Of a DNA stretch of 8,280 nucleotides, positions 1-6,634 are shown in pieces. Under the pieces are notes generated by a model that made no database searches, had not been told where the DNA came from, and saw only the letters and a program-made list of their open reading frames with translations. Position numbers and translations under genes: made by a program. The DNA lies in NCBI GenBank assembly GCA_002926195.1, contig MZXQ01000232.1, forward strand, positions 3,972-12,251. The letters run 5' to 3'. Source of the DNA: Candidatus Methanomarinus sp. HR1 (GTDB lineage Archaea > Halobacteriota > Methanosarcinia > Methanosarcinales > Methanocomedenaceae). Within the stretch, counting starts at the first letter, position 1. Each line of letters starts with the position of its first letter.

Positions 1-26
1 TATTCCATTTGCAGGTTTATAAGAAC

Positions 27-52
27 AAAATCCTCGCTAACGCTCGGATTTT
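27..52. other. Hairpin with A-rich left arm and T-rich right arm, possible terminator of an upstream gene
   Basis: AAAATCC (27-33) is exactly complementary to GGATTTT (46-52), with a 12-nt spacer that can add a small inner CG/CG pairing. The right arm ends in TTTT, so on the + strand it resembles a hairpin followed by U-rich sequence; its symmetry allows the same on the other strand. A terminator for a gene left of the window is an inference, because no coding sequence is visible there. Confidence 0.35.
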
Positions 53-56
53 ATAG

Positions 57-83
57 AGTATATCAAGTTATACCTGATATACT
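57..83. repeat. Perfect 9-bp inverted repeat just upstream of the pcn promoter, candidate operator
   Basis: AGTATATCA (57-65) and TGATATACT (75-83) are exact reverse complements separated by 9 nt. The repeat ends 4 nt before the putative BRE of pcn, a position where archaeal regulators commonly bind. The 18-bp arm-centre spacing fits a dimeric helix-turn-helix regulator contacting neighbouring turns. The sequence is AT-rich, so chance or a simple hairpin is possible. No regulator can be named. Confidence 0.45.
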
Positions 84-87
84 ATTA

Positions 88-99
88 GAAATTTATATA
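88..99 (+). promoter_or_regulatory. BRE/TATA promoter of pcn-priL
   Basis: TTTATATA at 92-99 matches the archaeal TATA consensus, preceded by an A-rich BRE-like GAAA at 88-91. Transcription would be expected to start roughly 22-26 nt downstream, near 121-125, giving a leader of about 40 nt. That leader carries the GGAGG ribosome binding site at 153-157, 6 nt before the pcn ATG. Confidence 0.65.
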
Positions 100-163
100 A
101 CTTATAATCACATAATGTAATAAAAATCTCCGGTTTTTAACCATCCAGGGAAGGAGGCAGTAT

Positions 164-901
164 ATGTTCAAGGCAATCATTGAATCAGATAAATTAAAAG
201 AAATGATCGAAGCCGTTTCCAGTATCGTTGATGAGGGTAAGCTCAATCTTTCTTCTGATGGGATATCCATAAAGGCAGTTGATCCGGCTAATGTAGCGAT
301 GGTATCACTGAATCTTAATTCAGATGCATTTGAAGAGTTCAATGCATCCGAAGGTGAATTGGGTGTGGACCTGAAGAGATTAGGTGATATTGTGGATATG
401 GCACAGAAAGCAGAGATGGTGGAACTTGAACTGGATGAAGAACAGCATAAACTCATTATCCGTATGAGTGGACTCACCTATAAGATCGCACTTCTTGATC
501 CTGCATCAATACGTAAGGAGCCAAAAATACCACAACTTGAGCTTCCTGCAACAATTGTACTATCAGGTAATGACCTGAAACGAGCTGTTAAAGCTGCCGA
601 GAAAGTATCAGACCATATGTGTATGGGAGTAGAGGGTGAGACGTTCTACCTTGAAGCAGAGAGTGATTCGGATAGAATGCGTCTTGATATTGTAAAAGAT
701 CAATTGGTCAGCATCATACCCGGAGATGCACGTTCATTATTTTCACTTGATTACCTATCAGATATGATCAAAGCTGCTGGTAAAGCCAATGAAGTGACTG
801 TAGAACTGGGAAGAGATTTTCCAACCAAGATCAATTTTCAGATAGCTAACGGAAATGGTGATGTGAGTTATCTCTTAGCACCAAGGATTGAGTCAGATTA
901 A
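164..901 (+). CDS. pcn: DNA polymerase sliding clamp (archaeal PCNA)
   Basis: This is the replication sliding clamp, which forms a homotrimeric ring around DNA and tethers polymerase, FEN1, ligase and other partners. The 245-residue protein has the normal length for archaeal PCNA and shows both clamp domains. The interdomain connecting loop with LLDPASIRKEP lies at about 110-120. The FPTKINF strand is at about 219-225, and the C-terminal YLLAPRIESD is at 236-245; this end helps form the pocket that binds PIP-box partners. The ATG at 164 is well supported: a GGAGG site sits 6 nt upstream, and MFKAIIESDKLK is the usual PCNA beginning. It is followed after only 6 nt by primase gene priL, so clamp and primase subunit are probably co-transcribed from the TATA box at 92-99. 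No odd or missing elements were seen. Confidence 0.97.
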   Translation: MFKAIIESDKLKEMIEAVSSIVDEGKLNLSSDGISIKAVDPANVAMVSLNLNSDAFEEFNASEGELGVDLKRLGDIVDMAQKAEMVELELDEEQHKLIIRMSGLTYKIALLDPASIRKEPKIPQLELPATIVLSGNDLKRAVKAAEKVSDHMCMGVEGETFYLEAESDSDRMRLDIVKDQLVSIIPGDARSLFSLDYLSDMIKAAGKANEVTVELGRDFPTKINFQIANGNGDVSYLLAPRIESD

Positions 902-907
902 TCTATA

Positions 908-1912
908 ATGGAAATAGATAAATTTTCAAATTATCCTTTTTTAACCCGGACAGTTCAGTATGTTGCAGATATGGGAACTCCGGTTGATAACATACTAACA
1001 TCAAGAAGTTTTGATATTACCAGATATCGTGCAAGATCAAGGGTCTTACAGGCTATTCATGGAGATATACAACATGATGATACAGTAAATTTCACAGTTG
1101 AACTGCTCTCATATGCGGTTGCCCGTATTATGGTCTCGTGTCTGAATGATGCCTTTCTTACCAGACGGTATTCTCTTGCAGAAGCTAAGTATGCATATCA
1201 TATGATGAAACAAGAGAATAATGAAGTACTCCAGGAGATCGGAGAGGATTTACATATTGTAGCAAGTGTTACCGAATCCGGATTATTTTATCTGCATTTT
1301 ACTGATTATATAAGAGGAGCTGTAAGGTTACGCTCAATTCAGTGGAAACTGGTAAACCGCATTTTAAATTCAGGGTATGTCAGTATTACTAAAGAAGAAT
1401 ATGCCAGACTACTCCAGGAAGCTGTACGATCACGAATAATAGACGCTTTACCTCTAAACGTGCCGGATGAATTCTGTCAGGCTTTAGAAAAGTATCTACT
1501 TGAAATTAAAGCAAGCGTAGACATTTCCAGGACTGAGTTTGATGAAGCAGGATTCGGAAATGTCGAATCTGAACACTTTCCGCCCTGTATTGTACATCTG
1601 ATATCCAATGCCCAGGGCGGAATTAACCTTGCTCATTCAGCAAGATTTGCGCTGACATCGTTTCTGCTGAATATTGGTATGTCAGTGGACCAGGTAGTCA
1701 GTTTATTCAATGTATCACCTGATTTCAATGAAGAGAAGACACGGTATCAGGTAGAACATATTTCCGGGTCAACAGGTACCGCCTATAAACCTCCGTCATG
1801 TACTACACTGATAACTTATGGTAATTGTTATGGTAAAGATAAACTTTGTGAGACAATCCGTCATCCACTTAATTATTATAAACGAAAAAAAAAGACAGGA
1901 TCGGCCAAATAG
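908..1912 (+). CDS. priL: DNA primase large subunit PriL
   Basis: PriL is the non-catalytic large subunit of the archaeal/eukaryotic-type primase. It pairs with PriS to start RNA primers for replication and carries a [4Fe-4S] cluster in its C-terminal domain. The 334-residue protein has an alpha-helical N-terminal part and a conserved C-terminal region with four cysteines at C227 (PPCIVHL), C298 (PPSCTT), C307 (GNCYG) and C314 (KLCETI), the expected cluster ligands. The basic tail KRKKK at about 325-329 is coded partly by a run of nine A (1885-1893). No Shine-Dalgarno site precedes the ATG at 908; with only 6 nt after the pcn stop, translation is probably coupled to pcn. It is slightly short for the family, but nothing essential is missing. 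PriS is not in the window. Confidence 0.93.
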   Translation: MEIDKFSNYPFLTRTVQYVADMGTPVDNILTSRSFDITRYRARSRVLQAIHGDIQHDDTVNFTVELLSYAVARIMVSCLNDAFLTRRYSLAEAKYAYHMMKQENNEVLQEIGEDLHIVASVTESGLFYLHFTDYIRGAVRLRSIQWKLVNRILNSGYVSITKEEYARLLQEAVRSRIIDALPLNVPDEFCQALEKYLLEIKASVDISRTEFDEAGFGNVESEHFPPCIVHLISNAQGGINLAHSARFALTSFLLNIGMSVDQVVSLFNVSPDFNEEKTRYQVEHISGSTGTAYKPPSCTTLITYGNCYGKDKLCETIRHPLNYYKRKKKTGSAK

Positions 1913-1942
1913 TATCCATTTCTAATGATGGTTGGTTAATTG

Positions 1943-2638
1943 TTAGACTGCCTCAATATTATTAAAAACTGCACCGTTTGCCATCAGAACAGTTTTTTGT
2001 GAAGATGAAGGAGCAATATTCATCGGGCTTTGAATATGAACAACCGGCTGCATGCCTAAAGCGACAGAGAATTCCTCTAATAAAAAAAATTCATTCGAAG
2101 GATGAGAATGTCCAAAGACTGATTCTGTCAATTTACGCTGTCTGTCAATCTCTGACTGTGTGGCTCCTTTATAATAGTTAGGAAATCCGATTATGATAGT
2201 TCCATTGGGTTTGAGGTTCTTTTTAATAAAAATATTAAGATCCTGGAAAAATATTCTTTTATTTTCCGAAGCCTGTGCATTATTACACAGTGCGATCTCG
2301 TGGGCCGAGCTTACCATTAACAGGCAGTCAGGGGTATACGGCATCTGGGCATCAAGTGCTTCTTTTATTGACATCCTTAAAGGTATATATTCCACTGTTG
2401 ATAATCGGGGAACATCATAGATGGTGGTGGATGGTTCAATATTTATTACCACTGCCTTTTTCCCCAGATCATCAATGATCCTGGCACCCATCCCCGGACC
2501 GCCTCCGATATCAATTATGATATCTCCATCACAGACATGGTCTTGCAATAGGGTTTTAATTAGCTCATGCATAGTTGAGATCTTACTGGCATAGGATTTT
2601 ATATAATCTATACCGTCAAATTTTGAAATTTTATCCAT
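1943..2638 (-). CDS. Class I SAM-dependent methyltransferase, substrate unknown
   Basis: A Rossmann-type methyltransferase of 231 residues. The S-adenosylmethionine-binding motif I is clear (IIDIGGGPGMG, residues 41-51). An acidic residue ends the next strand (VINIEPS, about 64-70), as expected for ribose binding. A later strand-loop, LLMVSSAHEIAL (about 106-117), corresponds to the motif IV/V region, and KPNGTIIIGFP (143-153) is the usual strand before the active-site face. There is no targeting or RNA-binding domain and no NPPY motif, so a nucleic-acid amino-methylase is not indicated; a small-molecule or protein substrate is equally possible. The ATG start has an AGGAG site 7 nt upstream (complement of 2646-2650). 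The gene converges on priL with 30 nt between stop codons and diverges from pheA. I do not recognise a specific family. Confidence 0.8.
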   Translation of the reverse strand: MDKISKFDGIDYIKSYASKISTMHELIKTLLQDHVCDGDIIIDIGGGPGMGARIIDDLGKKAVVINIEPSTTIYDVPRLSTVEYIPLRMSIKEALDAQMPYTPDCLLMVSSAHEIALCNNAQASENKRIFFQDLNIFIKKNLKPNGTIIIGFPNYYKGATQSEIDRQRKLTESVFGHSHPSNEFFLLEEFSVALGMQPVVHIQSPMNIAPSSSQKTVLMANGAVFNNIEAV

Positions 2639-2676
2639 ACATAAACTCCTTTAACATCCTTCTTTCGTTCCATTCT

Positions 2677-2695
2677 ACAAAAACTATATGATAAT
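2677..2695. promoter_or_regulatory. Overlapping TATA-like elements between the methyltransferase gene and pheA
   Basis: ACAAAAAC followed by CTATATGA (2684-2691) is a plausible BRE/TATA for pheA. It would start transcription near 2710-2715, almost at the preferred ATG (2715), giving a nearly leaderless mRNA. Read on the minus strand, the same bases give TCATATAG, which would start transcription near 2660 and give the methyltransferase a leader of about 20-25 nt containing its AGGAG site. Both assignments rest on spacing only. Confidence 0.35.
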
Positions 2696-2714
2696 TCACT
2701 TAATTGTAAAGAGT

Positions 2715-3521
2715 ATGATCATCGGACTGTTAGGACCCAAAGGAACATATTCCCAGAAAGCCGCCAATCAGCTTGACATAACAGCTCAACTCATGTTCTT
2801 CGATGACCTGGAAGAAGTGATCGAGTCAGTACTTAGTAATGAAGTTGACTGCGGCATTGCTCCTATTGAGAATTCACTTGAAGGGTCTATAGGTATTACC
2901 CTGGATGCACTCTGGGAATTTGATATAAATATCATGGGAGAAGTGATCGTATCGATCAGGCACTGCCTTCTTTCTAAAGGGCGAATTGAAGATATTAAAG
3001 TGATCCTCTCCCACCCCCAGGCACTGGCACAATGCCGCAGGTTTATCCATACACAATTTAAAGGTGTGAAAATACAGACCACAGGAAGCACGTCCCATGC
3101 CGCAAAACACACATCTGAGTTTCCTGAAATGGCAGCAATAGCATCAACAGAATCTGCCAGACAATATGGTCTTGATATACTGGCACATGATATCCAGGAC
3201 TATAAGGAGAACCATACCAGGTTTGCAGTACTTGGAAGAGAAATACCCCCCGCAACCGGCCATGATAAAACCTCTATAATTATTCATCTTGCTAATGATA
3301 GACCAGGTGCTCTTTATGAACTGCTAGGTGAATTTGCCATTCGCAACATCAATTTAACGAAGATCGAGTCCAGACCATCCAAAATGGGTTTGGGAGATTA
3401 TTTATTTTATATAGATATGGAAGGACATCAACTTGATACGAATGTACAGGATGCACTGAATTGCATTATTAACCTGGTTGATAAATTAAAAATAATAGGT
3501 TCATACAGGTTAATGGAATGA
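2715..3521 (+). CDS. pheA: Prephenate dehydratase (phenylalanine biosynthesis)
   Basis: The enzyme decarboxylates and dehydrates prephenate to phenylpyruvate, the committed step to phenylalanine. From the ATG at 2715 it has 268 residues: a dehydratase domain (about 1-180) and a C-terminal regulatory ACT domain (about 185-265). It shows the N-terminal GLLGPKGTYS, the PIENSLEGS motif (50-58), the catalytic TRF motif (168-170), and the ACT motifs GAL (198-200) and ESRPS (218-222), which in characterised relatives bind phenylalanine for feedback inhibition. There is no chorismate mutase domain, so it is monofunctional. The reading frame opens at another ATG (2688), but that would add nine residues (MIIHLIVKS) not usual in the family and would overlap the TATA element; 2715 is preferred. 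Neither start has a good Shine-Dalgarno site. uvrC follows after 20 nt, so the two are probably co-transcribed. Confidence 0.94.
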   Translation: MIIGLLGPKGTYSQKAANQLDITAQLMFFDDLEEVIESVLSNEVDCGIAPIENSLEGSIGITLDALWEFDINIMGEVIVSIRHCLLSKGRIEDIKVILSHPQALAQCRRFIHTQFKGVKIQTTGSTSHAAKHTSEFPEMAAIASTESARQYGLDILAHDIQDYKENHTRFAVLGREIPPATGHDKTSIIIHLANDRPGALYELLGEFAIRNINLTKIESRPSKMGLGDYLFYIDMEGHQLDTNVQDALNCIINLVDKLKIIGSYRLME

Positions 3522-3541
3522 AATTATGAAACCATGTAACT

Positions 3542-5338
3542 ATGAAAAAACCGGATTATATACCTGATTCTCCTGGTGTCTATTTATTCAAAGATAAAGT
3601 AGATAATATCATATATGTAGGTAAATCACTGTCCTTGAAAAAAAGAGTATCCCAATACTTCATGCAGACAGACCAGGATACCAAGACCAGGGCATTAGTA
3701 AATAGCATTGCAAATCTGGAATATATGGTAACTCCTACTGAGATTGACGCCCTGATCCTGGAATCAAATCTCATCAAAGAGCACAGACCCCGTTATAATG
3801 TTAATCTGAAAGATGATAAACAATATCCATTTATCAAGATCACTGTTAATGAAGAATTTCCGCGGATATTCTTAACCCATAGAAGGGTTCAGGACTCTGC
3901 TAAGTATTTCGGACCATATATCAGTGCATGGGCTATACGTGAGACTTTAAAGACTATATCAAGAATATTCAAGATCCGTCAGTGTAAAAAAAAGATACGG
4001 CCCGGGGTTCGAACATGCCTGAATTTCCAGATAGGGTTATGCAGTGCTCCTTGCAGTGGAATGATCGATAAAGAGGAATATCGCAATGCAGTGAAGAGTA
4101 CTATCCAGTTTTTAGAAGGCAAGAACGAGATATTGATACAACGATTAAAGGATATGATGCAGTACTATGCATCCCAACAGAAGTTCGAAGCTGCCGCAGG
4201 CATAAGGGACCAGCTCCAGGCTATTGAGTTATTATCAAGACGTCAGCAGGTCACAGGTGGATTTAGTGATTGGGACGCTATCTCGATCGCTATGAGTGAT
4301 GATATTGCCTGTGTCCAGGTACTCTATATCAGAGACGGGAGTTTAATAGGGCACGGCGAGTACACCCTGGATGTCATGGATGCCAGTGAGCAAGAGGTTA
4401 TGAGCACATTTATGAAACAGTATTACAGGGATGCACCAATCCCTACTGAAATATTGGTGGATATCATGCCTGATGACCCGACGATCATTCATTGGCTTAA
4501 GAGCATTTCTGCCGGTAAAGTAGAGATTATGATCCCGGGTAGAGGTAGAAAGAAAGAATTGGTGGAGATGGCATCAAAAAACGCATGTTCTTTGCTGAAA
4601 GTAACTCATTTGAAACAGGAACGGATAGAAAAAACCGGATCTGGTGTTCTAATAGAACTCAAAGATATACTGGGTCTGGAAATAGTACCTGAATATGTGG
4701 AGGGTTTTGATATCTCAAATATAGGAGGTACTGATGCTGTGGGCAGTATGGTTGTTTTTGCAAATGGAATTCCTGATAAACAGCGATACCGTCATTTCAA
4801 TATAAAAAATGTTACTGGTATAGATGATCCGGCCATGATGAAAGAGATCATATCCCGCCGAATGAAATGGATAACTGATACGGATGATACAGTTCCTGAT
4901 CTTATTGTAGTAGATGGTGGGGCGCAGCAGATGAACGCGGCGCTTAAGGCCATTCAACACTCTGGTATTACTGTTCCTGTTATCGGACTGGCCAAGAAAC
5001 TTGAACAAATTTATGTCCCTGGCGCGCATAATCCATTGATATTACCAGATACATCCCCTGCTCTTAAACTGTTAAAACAGATTAGGGATGAATCACACAG
5101 GTTTGCTATTTCCCACCACCGGCTGCGAAGATCATCCAGGCTGCGAGCATCTGTGCTGGACAATATACCAGGAGTAGGAAAGAAGCGCAAACAAATATTG
5201 TTAACACATTTTGGTTCGCTGAAGAGAATTGAAACAGCTACACTGGATGAACTGGAACAGGTTCACGGTATTAGTAAAATCATAGCCAATGTTATTTATA
5301 ATAGATTACATAATAATATATCTTCCAAAAGCTTATAA
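3542..5338 (+). CDS. uvrC: Excinuclease ABC subunit C (UvrC)
   Basis: UvrC makes the two incisions around a lesion in UvrABC nucleotide excision repair. The 598-residue protein has the complete bacterial architecture. A GIY-YIG nuclease spans about 9-88 (GVYLF, IIYVGKS, conserved E74 in LESNLIKEHRPRYN) and makes the 3' cut. Four cysteines, C148, C159, C167 and C171, match the spacing of the [4Fe-4S] ligands known in E. coli UvrC. A UVR domain for UvrB contact lies at about 200-235 (QQKFEAAAGIRDQL). The RNase H-like 5' nuclease has D390 (FDISN), D458 (VVDGG) and H519 (ESHRFA). Two helix-hairpin-helix motifs are at about 536-592 (IPGVGKKRKQ, VHGISKIIA). Archaea that use UvrABC acquired it from bacteria, but base composition here does not differ obviously from neighbours. 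No strong ribosome binding site precedes the ATG; it follows pheA closely. UvrA and UvrB are not in the window. Confidence 0.96.
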   Translation: MKKPDYIPDSPGVYLFKDKVDNIIYVGKSLSLKKRVSQYFMQTDQDTKTRALVNSIANLEYMVTPTEIDALILESNLIKEHRPRYNVNLKDDKQYPFIKITVNEEFPRIFLTHRRVQDSAKYFGPYISAWAIRETLKTISRIFKIRQCKKKIRPGVRTCLNFQIGLCSAPCSGMIDKEEYRNAVKSTIQFLEGKNEILIQRLKDMMQYYASQQKFEAAAGIRDQLQAIELLSRRQQVTGGFSDWDAISIAMSDDIACVQVLYIRDGSLIGHGEYTLDVMDASEQEVMSTFMKQYYRDAPIPTEILVDIMPDDPTIIHWLKSISAGKVEIMIPGRGRKKELVEMASKNACSLLKVTHLKQERIEKTGSGVLIELKDILGLEIVPEYVEGFDISNIGGTDAVGSMVVFANGIPDKQRYRHFNIKNVTGIDDPAMMKEIISRRMKWITDTDDTVPDLIVVDGGAQQMNAALKAIQHSGITVPVIGLAKKLEQIYVPGAHNPLILPDTSPALKLLKQIRDESHRFAISHHRLRRSSRLRASVLDNIPGVGKKRKQILLTHFGSLKRIETATLDELEQVHGISKIIANVIYNRLHNNISSKSL

Positions 5339-5370
5339 ATAGTCAGGTAGTTATGAAGAGAATCCGGAGG
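5329..5370 (+). promoter_or_regulatory. Probable promoter and ribosome binding site of the L10e gene
   Basis: A TATA-like TTATAAAT at 5333-5340, preceded by purine-rich AAAAG, overlaps the uvrC stop codon. Expected initiation about 25 nt downstream (near 5360) would leave a short leader containing GGAGG (5366-5370), 10 nt before the L10e ATG. This would separate the highly expressed ribosomal gene from uvrC. The assignment is from consensus and spacing only. Confidence 0.45.
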
Positions 5371-5380
5371 ATATATATCG

Positions 5381-5902
5381 ATGGCTAAGAGACCGGCAAA
5401 GACATTTCGCAATTATAACAGTAGAAGAGCTTTTACCAGAAGAAAGTATATGGGCGGTGTACCTGGAAGTAAAGTAGTACATTATGATATGGGCAATCTT
5501 ACAGCACAGTTCCCTGTAAAAATTTCGCTGATAGCCGATGAATCCTGTCAGGTAAGGGATGCTGCGCTTGAAGCTGGCAGGATCACTGCAAATAGATTAC
5601 TTGTCAAGAATATAGGTGTACAGAATTTTTACATGAAACTCAGGATTCATCCGTTCCAGGTATTAAGGGAGAACAAACAGGCCACTGGAGCAGGTGCTGA
5701 TAGGGTGAGCCAGGGTATGCGTCAGGCCTTCGGGAAGCCAGTTGGTATCAGTGCAAAAGTAAAGAAAGGACAAAAGATCTTCACTATATCAGTTAATAAA
5801 GAAGACTTTTTGGTCGCAAAGGATGCCTTAAGGCGATGTGGACATAAACTTTCCACACCAATAAGGATTGTAGTGGATGAAGGTCAGAAACTGATCAATT
5901 AA
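5381..5902 (+). CDS. rpl10e: 50S ribosomal protein L10e (uL16)
   Basis: Large-subunit ribosomal protein of the archaeal/eukaryotic L10e group, the counterpart of bacterial L16. It sits near the peptidyl-transferase centre and the tRNA acceptor arm. The 173 residues are full length for archaea. The start MAKRPAKTFRNYNSRRAFTRRKYM is basic and typical, and the family signature RIHPFQVLRENKQATGAG begins at residue 88 and runs on through ADRVSQGMRQAFGKP to 120. The ATG at 5381 is fixed by GGAGG 10 nt upstream. It stands away from the main ribosomal operons and is followed after 31 nt by the aIF2-beta gene, so the two probably form a small translation unit. Confidence 0.97.
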   Translation: MAKRPAKTFRNYNSRRAFTRRKYMGGVPGSKVVHYDMGNLTAQFPVKISLIADESCQVRDAALEAGRITANRLLVKNIGVQNFYMKLRIHPFQVLRENKQATGAGADRVSQGMRQAFGKPVGISAKVKKGQKIFTISVNKEDFLVAKDALRRCGHKLSTPIRIVVDEGQKLIN

Positions 5903-5933
5903 TATTTATTAAATAATCAATAGAAGTGACTAG

Positions 5934-6545
5934 ATGGATGACTATGAAGTATACTTAAGCAGGGCTTATGATAAGCTTCCTGATATCAAGACCTCTGATG
6001 AAAGGTTCGTGATCCCTGACCCGAAGGTTTTTTCAGAAGGAAAAACAACAGTTTTTGAGAATTTTAATCAGATAGCTGATGTCCTGAACAGGGACCCTGA
6101 ACATATCATGAAATTCCTTACAAAAGAGGTAGGTACGGCAGGTAAGATCGATGGACAGCGTGCGATATTCCAGGGTAAGTTCACTGCATTGTCTTTTGCT
6201 GAACAAATTAATTCTTATGTAGAAGATTATGTGATATGTTCCGAATGCGGACGTCCTGATACAAAACTTGTTAGATCCGAACGCATATTAATGCTTAAGT
6301 GTGATGCGTGTGGTGCTCATCGTTCTGTCAGAAAAAGGAAAGCAAGGATTGAATCTAAAAAGGATACTCTGGTTGAAGGAGAGATCTATGAGTTTAAGAT
6401 AGAGGGCATGGGGTCCAAAGGTGATGGTGTGGCAAAAGTAGATAAATATATTGTATATATCATGGGGGCCTCTAAGAAAGATATTGTCAAAGCCAAAGTT
6501 AAACGAATATCAGGTACAGTGGTCTTTGCTGAGTTGGTACCTTAA
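5934..6545 (+). CDS. Translation initiation factor aIF2 subunit beta with C-terminal TRAM domain
   Basis: Beta subunit of the heterotrimeric aIF2, which with alpha and gamma delivers initiator Met-tRNA to the small ribosomal subunit. The 203 residues contain a short N-terminal helix for gamma-subunit contact (YEVYLSRAYDKLP, 4-16), the central alpha-beta domain (about 25-95), and a C4 zinc finger (C102, C105, C123, C126). A complete TRAM domain follows (about 144-202: LVEGEIYEF, GMGSKGDGVAKVDKYIVYI, KAKVKRISGTVVFAELV). TRAM is a small OB-like RNA-binding fold. aIF2-beta of most archaea ends after the zinc finger at about 135-140 residues; the TRAM extension is known from Methanosarcina-type proteins and supports that affiliation. 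The ribosome binding site is weak (GAAGTGA, 5923-5929). A TATA-like TTTATTAAAT near 5904-5914 could give an additional, almost leaderless start. Otherwise it is co-transcribed with L10e. Confidence 0.94.
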   Translation: MDDYEVYLSRAYDKLPDIKTSDERFVIPDPKVFSEGKTTVFENFNQIADVLNRDPEHIMKFLTKEVGTAGKIDGQRAIFQGKFTALSFAEQINSYVEDYVICSECGRPDTKLVRSERILMLKCDACGAHRSVRKRKARIESKKDTLVEGEIYEFKIEGMGSKGDGVAKVDKYIVYIMGASKKDIVKAKVKRISGTVVFAELVP

Positions 6546-6568
6546 TTTGAATAGTTACCTTATTAACA

Positions 6569-6577
6569 TATAAAAAG
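6569..6577 (+). promoter_or_regulatory. TATA element of the tRNA-Trp gene
   Basis: TATAAAAAG at 6569-6577, preceded by TTAAC as a possible BRE, lies about 24 nt before the first tRNA base (6597), the normal archaeal TATA-to-start distance. A second AT-rich block (ATATAAAAT, 6579-6587) is too close to the tRNA to be the main element. The assignment is from spacing and consensus. Confidence 0.5.
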
Positions 6578-6634
6578 CATATAAAATTGAGCATAAGGGG
6601 CTGTGGCCTAGTCAGGAATGGCGACGGGCTCCAG

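Noticed and set aside
21..31. AAGAACAAAAT occurs at 21-31 and again just after the tRNA (about 6797-6807)
   Set aside because: An 11-base AT-rich match is expected by chance in a window this long; there is no flanking similarity suggesting an attachment site or duplication.
121..139. TAAAAA/TTTTTA inverted repeat in the pcn leader
   Set aside because: Only A-T pairs in a six-base stem; too weak to call a terminator or riboswitch.
85..477. Minus-strand open frame of 130 codons over the start of pcn
   Set aside because: It lies opposite the clear PCNA gene, is serine-rich low complexity from antisense codons, and has no homology or ribosome binding site.
1885..1893. Nine-A run near the end of priL, possible programmed frameshift
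   Set aside because: It falls after the last iron-sulfur cysteine and affects only about the last 9 residues; the zero frame gives a normal basic tail, so no frameshift is needed.
1978..2478. Three plus-strand open frames across the methyltransferase gene
   Set aside because: They are shadows of the minus-strand gene, which has the SAM motif and a good ribosome binding site.
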